From assembly GCF_039534165.1 (NCBI RefSeq), contig NZ_BAAAUX010000014.1, forward strand, positions 310,001 through 374,000: a stretch of 64,000 bases of DNA. The letters are read 5' to 3'. A program made the translations under genes and the position numbers. The notes under the pieces were generated by a model that made no database searches, was not told the DNA's origin, and worked only from the letters and a program-made list of their open reading frames with translations. Shown here piece by piece: positions 7,239 through 16,646 of this stretch. This DNA is from Saccharopolyspora_D taberi. Lineage in GTDB: Bacteria > Actinomycetota > Actinomycetes > Mycobacteriales > Pseudonocardiaceae. The stretch's first letter is position 1. Every line of letters starts with the position of its first letter.

Positions 7239-9277
7239 CCCCGCTCTTCCGGACGTTTGGCCACGAGGGTGAGCACGTCGTACTTGGCCACCGACTCGCC
7301 GTCCTGGTTGGTCACGTCGGCGTCCCAGCGGACCTCGCCGTGCTCGGCGTTGGTGCGCGGGGTGATCTGCTTGGCCGTCAACGTCACGGTGATCTCGTCA
7401 CCGGGGTAGGTCGGGGTGAGGAACCGCAGGTTCTCCAGCCCGTAGTTGGCCAGCACCGGTCCCGGCTCCGGGTCGACGAACAGGCCCGCGGCCAGCGAGA
7501 CGACCAGGTAGCCGTGCGCCACGATCCCCTCGAAGAAGGGGTTGGCCGCCGCGGCCTCCCGGTCGGTGTGGGCGTAGAAGGTGTCGCCGGTGAACTCGGC
7601 GAAGTGCTCGACGTCGGCCATCGTGACCGCGCGCGGCCCGCCGACCACGGTGTCGCCGATCCGCAGGTCCTCCAGGTGCTTGCGGAACGGGTGCACCTCG
7701 GTCTCGGTGCGCGGCGAGCCGGGCACCCACTGGCCGGTGATCGCCGTCAGCGTCTCCGGGTCGGCCTGGACCGCGGTGCGCTGCATGTGGTGCAGCACGC
7801 CGCGCACACCGCCCATCTCCTCACCGCCGCCCGCGCGGCCCGGTCCGCCGTGGACCAGGTTGGGCAGCGGCGAGCCGTGGCCGGTGGACTCCTCGGCGTC
7901 CCGGCCGTTGAGCACCAGCAGGCGGCCGTGCCGGGACGCGGTGCCCAGGACGACGTCGCGGGTGAAGCCGGTGTCGGCGCTGACGACCGATCCGGCCAGG
8001 CTGCCCCCGCCGCGGCGGGCGAGATCGACGGCGTGCTCGGTCGACTCGTACGGCAGGATCGTGCTGACCGGGCCGAACGCCTCGACCTCGTGCGGCTCGG
8101 CGCGGTCCGGGTCGTCGCAGCGGACCAGGATCGGGGAGAGGAAGGCGCCGCGCTCGGCGTCGGCGTCGACGACCTCGACGCGCTCGGGATCGCCGTGCAC
8201 CAGCGTGCCCGCGGCCAGCAGGGCCTTGAGCGAGCGGCGGACCTCCTCGCGCTGTTCCAGGCTGGCCAGCGCGCCCATCCGCACCCCGGACGATTTCGGG
8301 TTGCCCACGACGACCTTCGCCAGCCGCGCGGAGGCGGCCTGCACGACGTCGTCGACCCGCTCGGCCGGGACCAGCGCCCGGCGGATCGCGGTGCACTTCT
8401 GGCCCGCCTTCACCGTCATCTCGCTGACCAGCTGCTTGACGAACAGGTCGAACTCACCGGTGCCCGGCGTGGCGTCGGGGCCGAGGATCGAGCAGTTCAG
8501 CGAGTCGGCCTCGACGTTGAACCGGACCGAGCGCGCGGCCACGTTCGGGTGCGCGCGCAGCCGCTGGCCGGTGGACGCCGAACCGGTGAACGAGACCAGG
8601 TCCTGGTCGGTCAGGTGGTCCAGCAGGTCGCCGACGCCGCCGCAGATCAGCTGCAGCGAGCCCTCCGGCAGCAGCCCGGACCCCAGCATCAGCTCGACCA
8701 GGCGGTGCGTGAGGTAGGCGGTCTGGCTGGCGGGCTTGACCAGCGTCGGGACCCCGGCGAGGAAGGCCGGGGCGAACTTCTCCAGCGGCCCCCACACCGG
8801 GAAGTTGAAGGCGTTGATCTGCACGGCCACGCCCTGCAGCGGCGTGCAGATGTGCTGGCCGGCGAAGGTGCCGCCCCTGCCCAGCGGCTCGACCGCTCCG
8901 TCCAGGTAGACCCGGCTGTTGGGCATCTCCCGGCGGCCCTTGCTCGAGTAGCCGAACAGCACGCCGATCCCGCCGTCGATGTCGAACTTCGAGTCGCCGA
9001 GCGTCGCCCCGGTGCGGGCCGACAGCGCGTACAGCTCCTCCCGGTGCTCGCGCAGGTGGGAGGCCAGCGACTTCAGCAGCGCGGCGCGCTGGTGGAAGGT
9101 CAGCTCCCCCAGCGCGGGCCCGCCGCGGCGCCGGCCGTGATCGAGCACCCGGGCCATGTCGATCCCAGCCGAGGACACGCGCGCGACCTCCTCACCGGTC
9201 ACCGCGTCGTGCAGTGGTGCGCCCTCTTCCGAGGGGACGTGCCAGTCGCCGTTGACGTAGCTCCGCAGGGCGGCCAT
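7235..9277 (-). CDS. paaZ: Bifunctional oxepin-CoA hydrolase / 3-oxo-5,6-dehydrosuberyl-CoA semialdehyde dehydrogenase PaaZ
   Basis: Opens oxepin-CoA (ring-expanded phenylacetyl-CoA epoxide) and oxidises the resulting aldehyde with NADP. 680 residues in two parts: an aldehyde dehydrogenase (about 1-520) with catalytic Glu256 in FNVEADSLN and Cys295 in AGQKCTAIRRAL, and a C-terminal MaoC-like R-specific hydratase (about 545-680) with the Asp/His pair in FTGDTFYAHTD. The numbering of Glu256 and Cys295 matches the E. coli enzyme. First gene of the minus-strand paa operon; GAGGAGG lies about 8 bases before the ATG. An operator-like 15-mer lies about 41 bases upstream of the start. Confidence 0.95.
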   Translation of the reverse strand: MAALRSYVNGDWHVPSEEGAPLHDAVTGEEVARVSSAGIDMARVLDHGRRRGGPALGELTFHQRAALLKSLASHLREHREELYALSARTGATLGDSKFDIDGGIGVLFGYSSKGRREMPNSRVYLDGAVEPLGRGGTFAGQHICTPLQGVAVQINAFNFPVWGPLEKFAPAFLAGVPTLVKPASQTAYLTHRLVELMLGSGLLPEGSLQLICGGVGDLLDHLTDQDLVSFTGSASTGQRLRAHPNVAARSVRFNVEADSLNCSILGPDATPGTGEFDLFVKQLVSEMTVKAGQKCTAIRRALVPAERVDDVVQAASARLAKVVVGNPKSSGVRMGALASLEQREEVRRSLKALLAAGTLVHGDPERVEVVDADAERGAFLSPILVRCDDPDRAEPHEVEAFGPVSTILPYESTEHAVDLARRGGGSLAGSVVSADTGFTRDVVLGTASRHGRLLVLNGRDAEESTGHGSPLPNLVHGGPGRAGGGEEMGGVRGVLHHMQRTAVQADPETLTAITGQWVPGSPRTETEVHPFRKHLEDLRIGDTVVGGPRAVTMADVEHFAEFTGDTFYAHTDREAAAANPFFEGIVAHGYLVVSLAAGLFVDPEPGPVLANYGLENLRFLTPTYPGDEITVTLTAKQITPRTNAEHGEVRWDADVTNQDGESVAKYDVLTLVAKRPEERG

Positions 9278-9317
9278 GCCCCAACCTCCTCAGCGCGTGC
9301 TGAACTCGATTCGAATT

Positions 9318-9332
9318 ACCGACCGTTCGTTC
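9318..9332. promoter_or_regulatory. Putative PaaR operator, copy 1 (paaZ side)
   Basis: The 15-mer ACCGACCGTTCGTTC lies 41 bases upstream of the paaZ start. An almost identical copy (one C/T difference) sits at 9457-9471 on the paaK side, in the same orientation. The CGAACG/CGTTCG core is typical of TetR-family sites. The TetR gene downstream of paaK is the obvious binder; this is inference from position and repetition. Confidence 0.6.
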
Positions 9333-9426
9333 AGGAACGATAGCAGCGCGCACCCCCGCACCGACACCGGGTTTCCGGCCGATTTCCCTGCTGTACCGAG
9401 CAAGACACCTCCGCGCCGCGCCGCTG

Positions 9427-9454
9427 TTGACAGCACCGCGGGCAGCGGTATTAA
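9427..9454 (+). promoter_or_regulatory. paaK promoter (-35/-10)
   Basis: TTGACA at 9427-9432 and TATTAA at 9449-9454, spaced 16 bases; overlapping ATTAAT gives 17. This is an unusually consensus-like housekeeping promoter for such GC-rich DNA. The second operator-like 15-mer begins three bases downstream, so a bound repressor would cover the transcription start. Confidence 0.65.
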
Positions 9455-9456
9455 TT

Positions 9457-9471
9457 ACCGACTGTTCGTTC
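9457..9471. promoter_or_regulatory. Putative PaaR operator, copy 2 (paaK side)
   Basis: ACCGACTGTTCGTTC, matching copy 1 at 14 of 15 positions. It lies just downstream of the paaK -10 box and 20 bases before the ATG, where a repressor would block initiation. Relief by phenylacetyl-CoA is the known logic of PaaR/PaaX-type control and is assumed here. Confidence 0.62.
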
Positions 9472-9490
9472 GGCCTGAAGGAGTCACGCC

Positions 9491-10828
<1,338 letters not shown>

Positions 10829-10854
10829 TCGGCGAACGGGTAATCGGAGATTGG

Positions 10855-10860
10855 GATACT
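10855..10860 (+). promoter_or_regulatory. -10 box of a likely leaderless paaR promoter
   Basis: GATACT ends seven bases before the ATG at 10868 and no Shine-Dalgarno sequence is visible. That spacing puts the transcription start on or next to the ATG. The box lies in the 39-base gap after paaK, so paaR may be both co-transcribed and separately transcribed. Confidence 0.5.
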
Positions 10861-10867
10861 CCACGTC

Positions 10868-11491
10868 ATGCAGGGCAACGCTGGGCAGCGCAACCGCCGG
10901 GGCCGGCCGGGGTACGACCTCGGCAGGCTGCTTGACGTCTCGGTCCAGGTGTTCATCGAGCGCGGCTACGAGGGCACCAGCATGGAGGACCTCTCGCACC
11001 GGCTGGGCATCTCGAAATCGGCGATCTACCACCACGTGGCGGGCAAGGACGAGCTGCTGCGGCTGAGCGTCAACCGCGCGCTCGACGCGCTGTTCGCGGT
11101 GGTCGAGGAGGAGGCGTCCACCACGGGCAAGGCGATCGACCGGCTCGAACACGTCGTGCGGCGCAGCGTCGAGGTGCTGGTGGAGGACCTGCCGTTCGTC
11201 ACGCTGCTGCTGCGGGTCCGGGGCAACACCAGGATCGAGCGGCAGGCGCTGGCCCGGCGCCGCGAGTTCGACCGGATCGTCAGCGACCTGGTCCGGCAGG
11301 CCGAGGCCGAGGGCAGCATCCGGCCCGACGTGGACCCGGCGCTGACCAGCAGGCTGCTGTTCGGGATGGTCAACTCGATCATCGAGTGGTACCGCCCCGG
11401 ACGCGGGGTGCGGGCCGGGCAGGTCGCCGACGCGGTGACCAAGATCGCCTTCGACGGGCTGCGGAACGGCGTCGCGGAACCCGTCGAATAG
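10868..11491 (+). CDS. paaR: TetR-family regulator of phenylacetate catabolism (PaaR-like)
   Basis: 207 residues. The N-terminal helix-turn-helix (about 17-63) contains GTSMEDLSHRLGISKSAIYH, the TetR recognition helix pattern; the rest is a ligand-binding helical domain with the C-terminal TetR signature GMVNSIIEWYRPGRGV. It follows paaK by 39 bases and is the only regulator in the paa cluster, so it most likely represses paaZABCDE and paaK by binding the paired 15-mers in the divergent gap, released by phenylacetyl-CoA. The assignment is by context; the ligand is not visible in sequence. Confidence 0.85.
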   Translation: MQGNAGQRNRRGRPGYDLGRLLDVSVQVFIERGYEGTSMEDLSHRLGISKSAIYHHVAGKDELLRLSVNRALDALFAVVEEEASTTGKAIDRLEHVVRRSVEVLVEDLPFVTLLLRVRGNTRIERQALARRREFDRIVSDLVRQAEAEGSIRPDVDPALTSRLLFGMVNSIIEWYRPGRGVRAGQVADAVTKIAFDGLRNGVAEPVE

Positions 11492-11902
11492 GAATTCATG
11501 TTCTTGCGTCATACCGCCCGGGCCACTCCGTCCCCCACGCGTGCGGGTGATCTGGAGCTCCCGCGCCGCGCGTGGAAAGCAGAGGGGATTCCGCGCGCGC
11601 AGGCCGTCGGCCGCGCCGGAGGATGTGGGAGGCGGTCGGCGGCCCCACTGCCGCAGTACGCTGGGAAGTGCCTGGTCGGAGCTTCGCGCTGGCACGCGGA
11701 GCGGATCGGTCCGGCCGGGCGGAGCCCTCGGTCCGAGTCGGCCGGGGGCTCTCGTTTCGCGTTCCCCGGTCGCCGCGGTGCGAACGCGGTAGGGCCTTAG
11801 GACTCCTGCGCTCCGGCGCATCGCCGCCTACCGTCCCGCGAGGGCGGGCCGGTCGCTGGGGAAGGCTCGTCACGCGCTTTCCACCGTCATCCGGAGGCGA
11901 CC
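11492..11902. other. 411-base intergenic region, no convincing gene
   Basis: Between paaR and the next gene. Overlapping open frames exist on both strands but are Arg/Pro/Gly-rich without codon bias and resemble GC-rich noise. A short inverted repeat (GAGCCC at 11722-11727, GGGCTC at 11746-11751) could be a weak terminator. Nothing else was recognised. Confidence 0.5.
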
Positions 11903-12517
11903 GTGTCACGGTTGGAGATGATCGCTCGCGCTTTCCTCCGCTACCTCTACAAGGACCCGCACTTCCGGCCCGAGGTCTCGGGGTTCCTCGCCGATCCCGG
12001 GCTGGTGGTGCCGGTCGGCAGGGACGAGTTCGCGCAGGTCGTCGACGCGTTGCGGGGCCAGGAGCTCATCACGACCAGCGGCGAGGAGGCGGGCGGGGTG
12101 CCTGCCAGGGCCGGGCTCACCGGTTCCGGGCTGATCTGCGCGGGTCACCACGACGGGGACATCGCCGCGTGGATGAACGCCCGCGCCGCGCCGCTGGCGG
12201 TGCTGGAGGACGAGCCGCCGGTGGTGATCCCGGAGCAGCCCCGGCCCGCCGACTTCACCGGGCTCGCGCGAGTCGCCCGGGTGGTGCTGCTGACCCTGCC
12301 GACGGTGCAGGAGCGGCGCGGCGGTGGTGACCGCGTCGAGCGGGCCGCGCGCGAGCTGTGGGAGACCGCCCGGCTGCCCCGGCCCGATCCCGCCGAGGTC
12401 CGCGAGCTCGCCCGGGCGCTGCGCGGCGAGCTGGTCGGCGGTCCGGTGGCGCACACCCTCGGGGTCGTCCTGGTCGACGGTCTGGACGAGGAGATGGCCC
12501 GTGCCGGCCTGTCGTGA
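11903..12517 (+). CDS. Conserved-looking hypothetical protein
   Basis: 204 residues, starting at GTG with GGAGG seven bases upstream. I do not recognise the family. The first ~95 residues (FLRYLYKDPHFRPEVSGFL, then DALRGQELITTSG and LTGSGLICAGHHDGDIAAWM) have the helix-helix-strand feel of a winged-helix fold with the wing around residues 55-80. Residues ~120-195 are amphipathic helices. No transmembrane segment or signal peptide. The coding bias is clear, so it is a real gene. It lies alone 90 bases before the phytoene synthase gene in the same direction, possibly co-transcribed. Confidence 0.75.
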   Translation: MSRLEMIARAFLRYLYKDPHFRPEVSGFLADPGLVVPVGRDEFAQVVDALRGQELITTSGEEAGGVPARAGLTGSGLICAGHHDGDIAAWMNARAAPLAVLEDEPPVVIPEQPRPADFTGLARVARVVLLTLPTVQERRGGGDRVERAARELWETARLPRPDPAEVRELARALRGELVGGPVAHTLGVVLVDGLDEEMARAGLS

Positions 12518-12607
12518 CCGGGTTCACGACCGGGTCGACCGCGCGCACCGCTTCCCGGGCGTGTGCTGAGATTCCGGTATGGACACCGCTGCCGGAGGCC
12601 GTTGCCG

Positions 12608-13555
12608 ATGACCCGTCGCGAGCTGGACGCGGCGGGAATCCGGCAGCCCCGGCTGCGGGCCGCCTACCGCCGCTGCCGCAGGCTGCACTCGGCGCACGGG
12701 CGCACCTACTTCCTGGCGACCAGGCTGCTCAGCCCCGGGCGCCGGCCCGCCGTGCACGCGCTGTACGGGTTCGCGCGGTGGGTCGACGACATCGTCGACG
12801 GCTCCGGTGGCGACGCGCGCGAAGGACAGCTGGACCGGCTGGACCGGGATCTGCGCACGGCGCTGCGGGAAGGGCGCAGCGCGCACCCGATCATCGCGGC
12901 TCTGGTGGACACCGTGCGTCGCTACGACATCCCGCACTCGCTGTTCGCCGACTTCATGGCTTCGATGCGGATGGACCTGTCCGTCGGCGAGTACCGGACG
13001 CGCGCCGAGCTGGACGAGTACATCCACGGTTCGGCGGCGGTGATCGGGTTGCAGGTGCTGCCGGTGCTCGGCACTGCCGGGCCCGTCGACACCGCCGCGC
13101 CGTACGCGGCGGCTCTCGGCTGCGCCTTCCAGCTCACGAACTTCCTGCGCGACATCGCCGAGGACCTCGACCGGGACCGGGTGTACCTGCCCGCCGACGA
13201 GCTGGCGGCGTTCGGCGTGGACCGCGAGCGGCTGGTCTGGTGCCACCGGACCGGCAGACCGGACCGCCGCGTCCGCACCGCGCTCGCCCACCAGGTGGCG
13301 CGAACCCGCGCGGTGTACCGGGACGCCGAACCGGGAATCGGCATGCTGGCCGAGACCTCGCGCCCGTGCGTGGCCACCGCTTTCACGCTGTACGGCGAAA
13401 TCCTGGACCGGATCGTGGAGTCCGGTTACGACGTGTTCCGGCAGCGGCTCGCGGTGTCGAACGCGCGGCGGCTGGGGATCGCGGTCTCCGCCGTCGGCAC
13501 GACGGCCGCGGCCAGGGCGCGGGTGTCGGCGCGCGGGCGTCAGCGCTCCTGCTGA
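12608..13555 (+). CDS. Squalene/phytoene synthase family protein
   Basis: Head-to-head prenyl transferase of the trans-isoprenyl synthase fold, condensing two GGPP (phytoene) or two FPP (squalene) units. 315 residues. Both Asp-rich magnesium motifs are intact: WVDDIVDG (about 58-65) and FLRDIAEDLDRDRVYLP (about 179-195), with HSLFADFMASMRMDL between. The ATG at 12608 has GGAGG ten bases upstream and gives the natural N-terminus. No crtI, crtE or hpn genes are nearby, so phytoene versus dehydrosqualene or squalene product cannot be decided. The 3' end overlaps the convergent gene by 16 bases. Confidence 0.88.
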   Translation: MTRRELDAAGIRQPRLRAAYRRCRRLHSAHGRTYFLATRLLSPGRRPAVHALYGFARWVDDIVDGSGGDAREGQLDRLDRDLRTALREGRSAHPIIAALVDTVRRYDIPHSLFADFMASMRMDLSVGEYRTRAELDEYIHGSAAVIGLQVLPVLGTAGPVDTAAPYAAALGCAFQLTNFLRDIAEDLDRDRVYLPADELAAFGVDRERLVWCHRTGRPDRRVRTALAHQVARTRAVYRDAEPGIGMLAETSRPCVATAFTLYGEILDRIVESGYDVFRQRLAVSNARRLGIAVSAVGTTAAARARVSARGRQRSC

Positions 13556-13878
13556 TCGGCGATCGCCTGGGCGGCGACCCTGGTGGCGTGGCTGAGGTCC
13601 TCGGCCGCCGCCGCGGCCTGGTCGAGCGCGACGTGCACTTCGGACGGCCGCACCAGCGCGGCCCCCGCCTCCGAGAAGCGGTTGGACAGCGCGTCGAGCT
13701 GCCGGGCGAGCCCGTTGCCCGCCGCGGTCACGACTTCCAGCGCCTCGCGCGCCGCGTCGATCTCGGCCGGTGTACCGGCCTGCCTGCGCGCGGCGAGCTC
13801 CAGCCCCTCGCTCGCACTCGCGATAGCGTCCGCGGTGGCGGTCAGATCCTGCCATCGGGACGAGGGCGTACCTGCCAT
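13540..13878 (-). CDS. Small helical hypothetical protein
   Basis: 112 residues, rich in Ala, Glu and Gln and predicted to be almost entirely alpha-helical (ADAIASASEGLELAARRQAG, then DQAAAAAEDLSHATRVAAQA), perhaps a short coiled-coil bundle. No membrane segment, cysteine or recognisable motif. It converges with the phytoene synthase gene and overlaps its last 16 bases. It follows the subtilisin gene in the same direction at a distance of 163 bases. Function unknown. Confidence 0.6.
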   Translation of the reverse strand: MAGTPSSRWQDLTATADAIASASEGLELAARRQAGTPAEIDAAREALEVVTAAGNGLARQLDALSNRFSEAGAALVRPSEVHVALDQAAAAAEDLSHATRVAAQAIADQQER

Positions 13879-14041
13879 CGCTCCTGCCCCCGCACGTGCC
13901 CGTGTTCAGCGGGCGCCTGGTTCGGCCAGCGCGGTTCCGGAGCGACCCGGGTGGCCGCGTCCGAGCCGGAACCGCTACTGCGGCAGTACCCGGCCCGGAC
14001 GGCGAGCACACGTGGCGGGTGGGTCAGGGTTGACGGGCCGA

Positions 14042-15208
14042 TCAGGGTGCCTGGACCAGGCCCGCACCGGCGTCGGTCGACGGCAGCGGGACCCGCCGGG
14101 CGGTCTGCGCCAGCCGCGCCCACAGGCCCCACGCCCGTTCCGGCGTCTGCTGGGCCAGCAGCGCGGCGATCCCGGCGACGTGCGGGGTGGCCATGCTGGT
14201 GCCGCTGAGCGTCTTGTAGCCCGCGCCCGGCCAGCTGGAGTGCACGTCGACGCCCGGTCCGACGACGTCGACCTGACCGATCTCGTCGACGGTGCCGCAG
14301 GAGAAGTCGGCGATCGCGCCCTGCGCGTCCACCGCGCCGACGGCCATGATCGACGGGCAGTTCGCCGGGTGCCCGACCGGGGCGACGGTGCCCTGCCCGC
14401 GGGCGCTCTCGTTGCCCGCCGCCGCGATGATCAGCGTGCCCTTGGCCATGGCGCGCTGCGCGACCCGCTCGAACGCCTCCGAGAACGGCTGACCCGGTTC
14501 GGTCGCCGCGCCCAGCGACATCGACACCACCGAGCAGCCGTTGGAGATCGCCCAGGAGATGCCTTCCAGGATTCCGCTGTCACTGCCCGAACCCTCGTTG
14601 CCGAGCACCTTGCCCGCGTAGATGCTGGCCTCCGATGCGATGCCGTAGCCGGGGCCGTTCTGCGAGGTCCGCGGACCGCAGGAAGTACCGATGACGTGGG
14701 TGCCGTGGCCGTGGCCGTCCTGCACCTCCTCCCCCGGCACGAACGATCCGGTGACGATGTCGCGGCCTGCCAGGTCCGGGTGCTGCAGGTCCAGCCCGGT
14801 GTCGAGGACGGCCACCCGCACGCCCTTGCCGGTGGCCGCGCTGCGGTCGGCCCGGGTGGCCTGGAGACCCCAGGTGAACTCGCCGTCCACCGGCGCCGCG
14901 GGCTGGTCCCCGATGGCGTAGACCGTGCGTTCGGCTTCGAACGCCGCGATCGGTCCGGGCGCGTTCACGGCTTCGCTCAGCGCGGTCGCCTGGTCGGCTC
15001 CCGCGGTGATCAGGGCGATTCCCAGTTCGTTGAGCACGACGCCGTCGGCGGCGCCGAGCAGTTCGGCGGCCGAGGCGCCGACGATGTCGGCTGTGTTGAC
15101 CGTGCGGATTCCCGCCAGCCTGGTCAGTTCCCGTGCTCCCACAACGGTCGAGTCGTCCTCCAGCAACACCAGGTAACGCCCGGTGGCTGAGCTTTCGGTT
15201 CCGGCCAT
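14042..15208 (-). CDS. S8 family (subtilisin-like) serine peptidase without signal peptide
   Basis: 388 residues. The catalytic triad is complete: Asp136 (AVLDTGLD), His171 (GHGHGTHVIG), Ser338 (LSGTSMATPHVAG), and oxyanion Asn266 (AAAGNES). Residues 11-100 look like an I9-type inhibitor/chaperone propeptide (RYLVLLEDDS at the start, IAAFEAERTVYAI at the end). The N-terminus MAGTESSATGRYLV has no hydrophobic signal, Tat motif or lipobox, and no longer in-frame start adds one. It would therefore stay in the cytoplasm or leave by another route. No C-terminal anchor. Confidence 0.88.
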   Translation of the reverse strand: MAGTESSATGRYLVLLEDDSTVVGARELTRLAGIRTVNTADIVGASAAELLGAADGVVLNELGIALITAGADQATALSEAVNAPGPIAAFEAERTVYAIGDQPAAPVDGEFTWGLQATRADRSAATGKGVRVAVLDTGLDLQHPDLAGRDIVTGSFVPGEEVQDGHGHGTHVIGTSCGPRTSQNGPGYGIASEASIYAGKVLGNEGSGSDSGILEGISWAISNGCSVVSMSLGAATEPGQPFSEAFERVAQRAMAKGTLIIAAAGNESARGQGTVAPVGHPANCPSIMAVGAVDAQGAIADFSCGTVDEIGQVDVVGPGVDVHSSWPGAGYKTLSGTSMATPHVAGIAALLAQQTPERAWGLWARLAQTARRVPLPSTDAGAGLVQAP

Positions 15209-15422
15209 AGCGGCCCCCTAGGTCCGTTTGCGCGCTTTCCGGCACAGATACCACAGGTTTAACTCGCGTAACGCACGGTGAGCAAGGGGCCGGACGGGTA
15301 CCGCTCGGAGGTCCTCAGTGGATGGACCGGCCGCAGCGGATGGCAACCGCGCCCGCGGATCCCCACACTGGTGGCCGGAGTCCGTGTGACCGGAGTCCGC
15401 GCCAGGAGCGGAAGGAGTCGTG

Positions 15423-15860
15423 ATGAGCGATCCAGCCGAGTCCGAGATCGTCGTCGGTGTCGACGGTTCCTCCTCGTCGAAGGCCGCGCTGCGCTGGGCG
15501 GTCCGGCAGGCGGGGCTGACCGGGGCCGGGGTGCGGGCCGTTGCCGCGTGGGAGTTCCCGGCCTTCTACAGCTGGGAAGGCGGGCCGATGCCGCCCGAGG
15601 AGTTCGAGCAGACCGCGCGCAAGAGCCTCGACGACGCGGTCGACGAGGTCGAGCACCAGACTGTGGGGCCGGTGCGGATCAGCCGCGAGATCATGCACGG
15701 CCACTCGGCGCAGGTGCTGCTCGACGCCGCGGAAGGCGCCGAGCTGCTGGTGGTCGGCAGCCGCGGCCACGGCAGCTTCTACGGCGCGCTGCTCGGTTCG
15801 GTGAGCCAGCGCTGCGCGCAGCACGCGCGGTGTCCGGTGGTGATCGTGCGGGAGGAGTGA
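15423..15860 (+). CDS. Universal stress protein (UspA family)
   Basis: 145 residues, one Usp domain. EIVVGVDGSSSSKAALRWAV at the N-terminus and the ATP-binding glycine motif GSRGHGSFYGALLGSVS near residues 115-131 (G-2x-G-9x-G-S/T) are complete, so an ATP-binding subtype. GAAGGAG (15411-15417) fits the ATG at 15423 better than the GTG three bases before it. Usp genes in actinomycetes often belong to hypoxia/stationary regulons. The stop lies one base from the convergent GAF-ANTAR gene's stop. Confidence 0.92.
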   Translation: MSDPAESEIVVGVDGSSSSKAALRWAVRQAGLTGAGVRAVAAWEFPAFYSWEGGPMPPEEFEQTARKSLDDAVDEVEHQTVGPVRISREIMHGHSAQVLLDAAEGAELLVVGSRGHGSFYGALLGSVSQRCAQHARCPVVIVREE

Positions 15861-15861
15861 G

Positions 15862-16617
15862 TCACCCGCGCCACGCCTCGACCAGACCGCGCGCCGCGCG
15901 CCAGAGGACGTCGTAGGCGTCCTCCGGCGGCAGGCCGCGGTTGCCGATCAGGGTGTCCGCGGCGCGGATCATCACGTCACTGCTGCGCAGCGGTTCGCGG
16001 ACGCGCGCGTCGTTGCGCGCCCCGGCCGCGTCGATCGCGATGGCGGAGTAGGACGCCAGGACGAGTGCCACGTCGGGGTCCGCCGCGGCCAGGCCCCGGG
16101 GCTCGGACGACCAGAGGGTGACCACGGCTTTGCGGCCCTCTGCCGCCAGGACCACCCCGGCCGCGAGCGCGCTGCGCACGCCGCGGTCGGCGGCCTGCGG
16201 GCCGAACCGCGGCCACGCCTGGTCCGCGGTGAGGTCGGCGCTGTAGCCGAGCCCGGTTCCTCCGTCGTCGGCCGCCCGCAGCGCCGGGCCTTCTCCCAGC
16301 CTGTGCTGCAACAGGTCCAGCTCGGCGCACAGCCGATCGGTGTGGGCGAGGGTCGACAGCCCGCCCACCGCGTCGCGGGTGGTCACGCTCGCCGACGACG
16401 CCCCGGGCACCACCGCCGCCGCGAAGTCGGCGATCAGCTGCAGCACCTCGGAAACGGTTCCGGCGGCGAACAGGTCCCGGCCCATGTCGGCGAACTGCAG
16501 GGCCAGCGGCGACCACAGCTGCGACCTGGCGTCGGCCACGCCGCGCTGCCCGGTGCCCTCGGCGCGCTTGCGGAAGTACTCCACGAACCGCTCGCGGTCC
16601 CTGACGTCGGGGTCCAC
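15862..16617 (-). CDS. GAF and ANTAR domain regulator
   Basis: 251 residues. A GAF sensor domain fills about residues 40-190 (LFAAGTVSEVLQLIADFAAA, HRLGEGPALRA); the C-terminal ~50 residues (DVMIRAADTLIGNRGLPPED then AYDVLWRAA) match the ANTAR three-helix pattern, although the usual AKGxLM helix is changed to AADTLI. ANTAR domains bind paired RNA hairpins to antiterminate transcription. The GTG start at 16617 is the natural one. Its target cannot be told from this window. Confidence 0.8.
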   Translation of the reverse strand: MDPDVRDRERFVEYFRKRAEGTGQRGVADARSQLWSPLALQFADMGRDLFAAGTVSEVLQLIADFAAAVVPGASSASVTTRDAVGGLSTLAHTDRLCAELDLLQHRLGEGPALRAADDGGTGLGYSADLTADQAWPRFGPQAADRGVRSALAAGVVLAAEGRKAVVTLWSSEPRGLAAADPDVALVLASYSAIAIDAAGARNDARVREPLRSSDVMIRAADTLIGNRGLPPEDAYDVLWRAARGLVEAWRG

Positions 16618-16646
16618 AGTCCCCTGTTACCCGACCGCGTCCGGGG

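Noticed and set aside
7340..9343. A 667-residue plus-strand open frame opposite paaZ
   Set aside because: Antisense shadow of a real, motif-complete gene; composition is that of translated complementary GC-rich codons.
11572..12330. 252-residue open frame spanning the gap after paaR and into the next gene
   Set aside because: Overlaps a better supported gene (GTG 11903 with good ribosome site) in another frame and has no protein-like composition.
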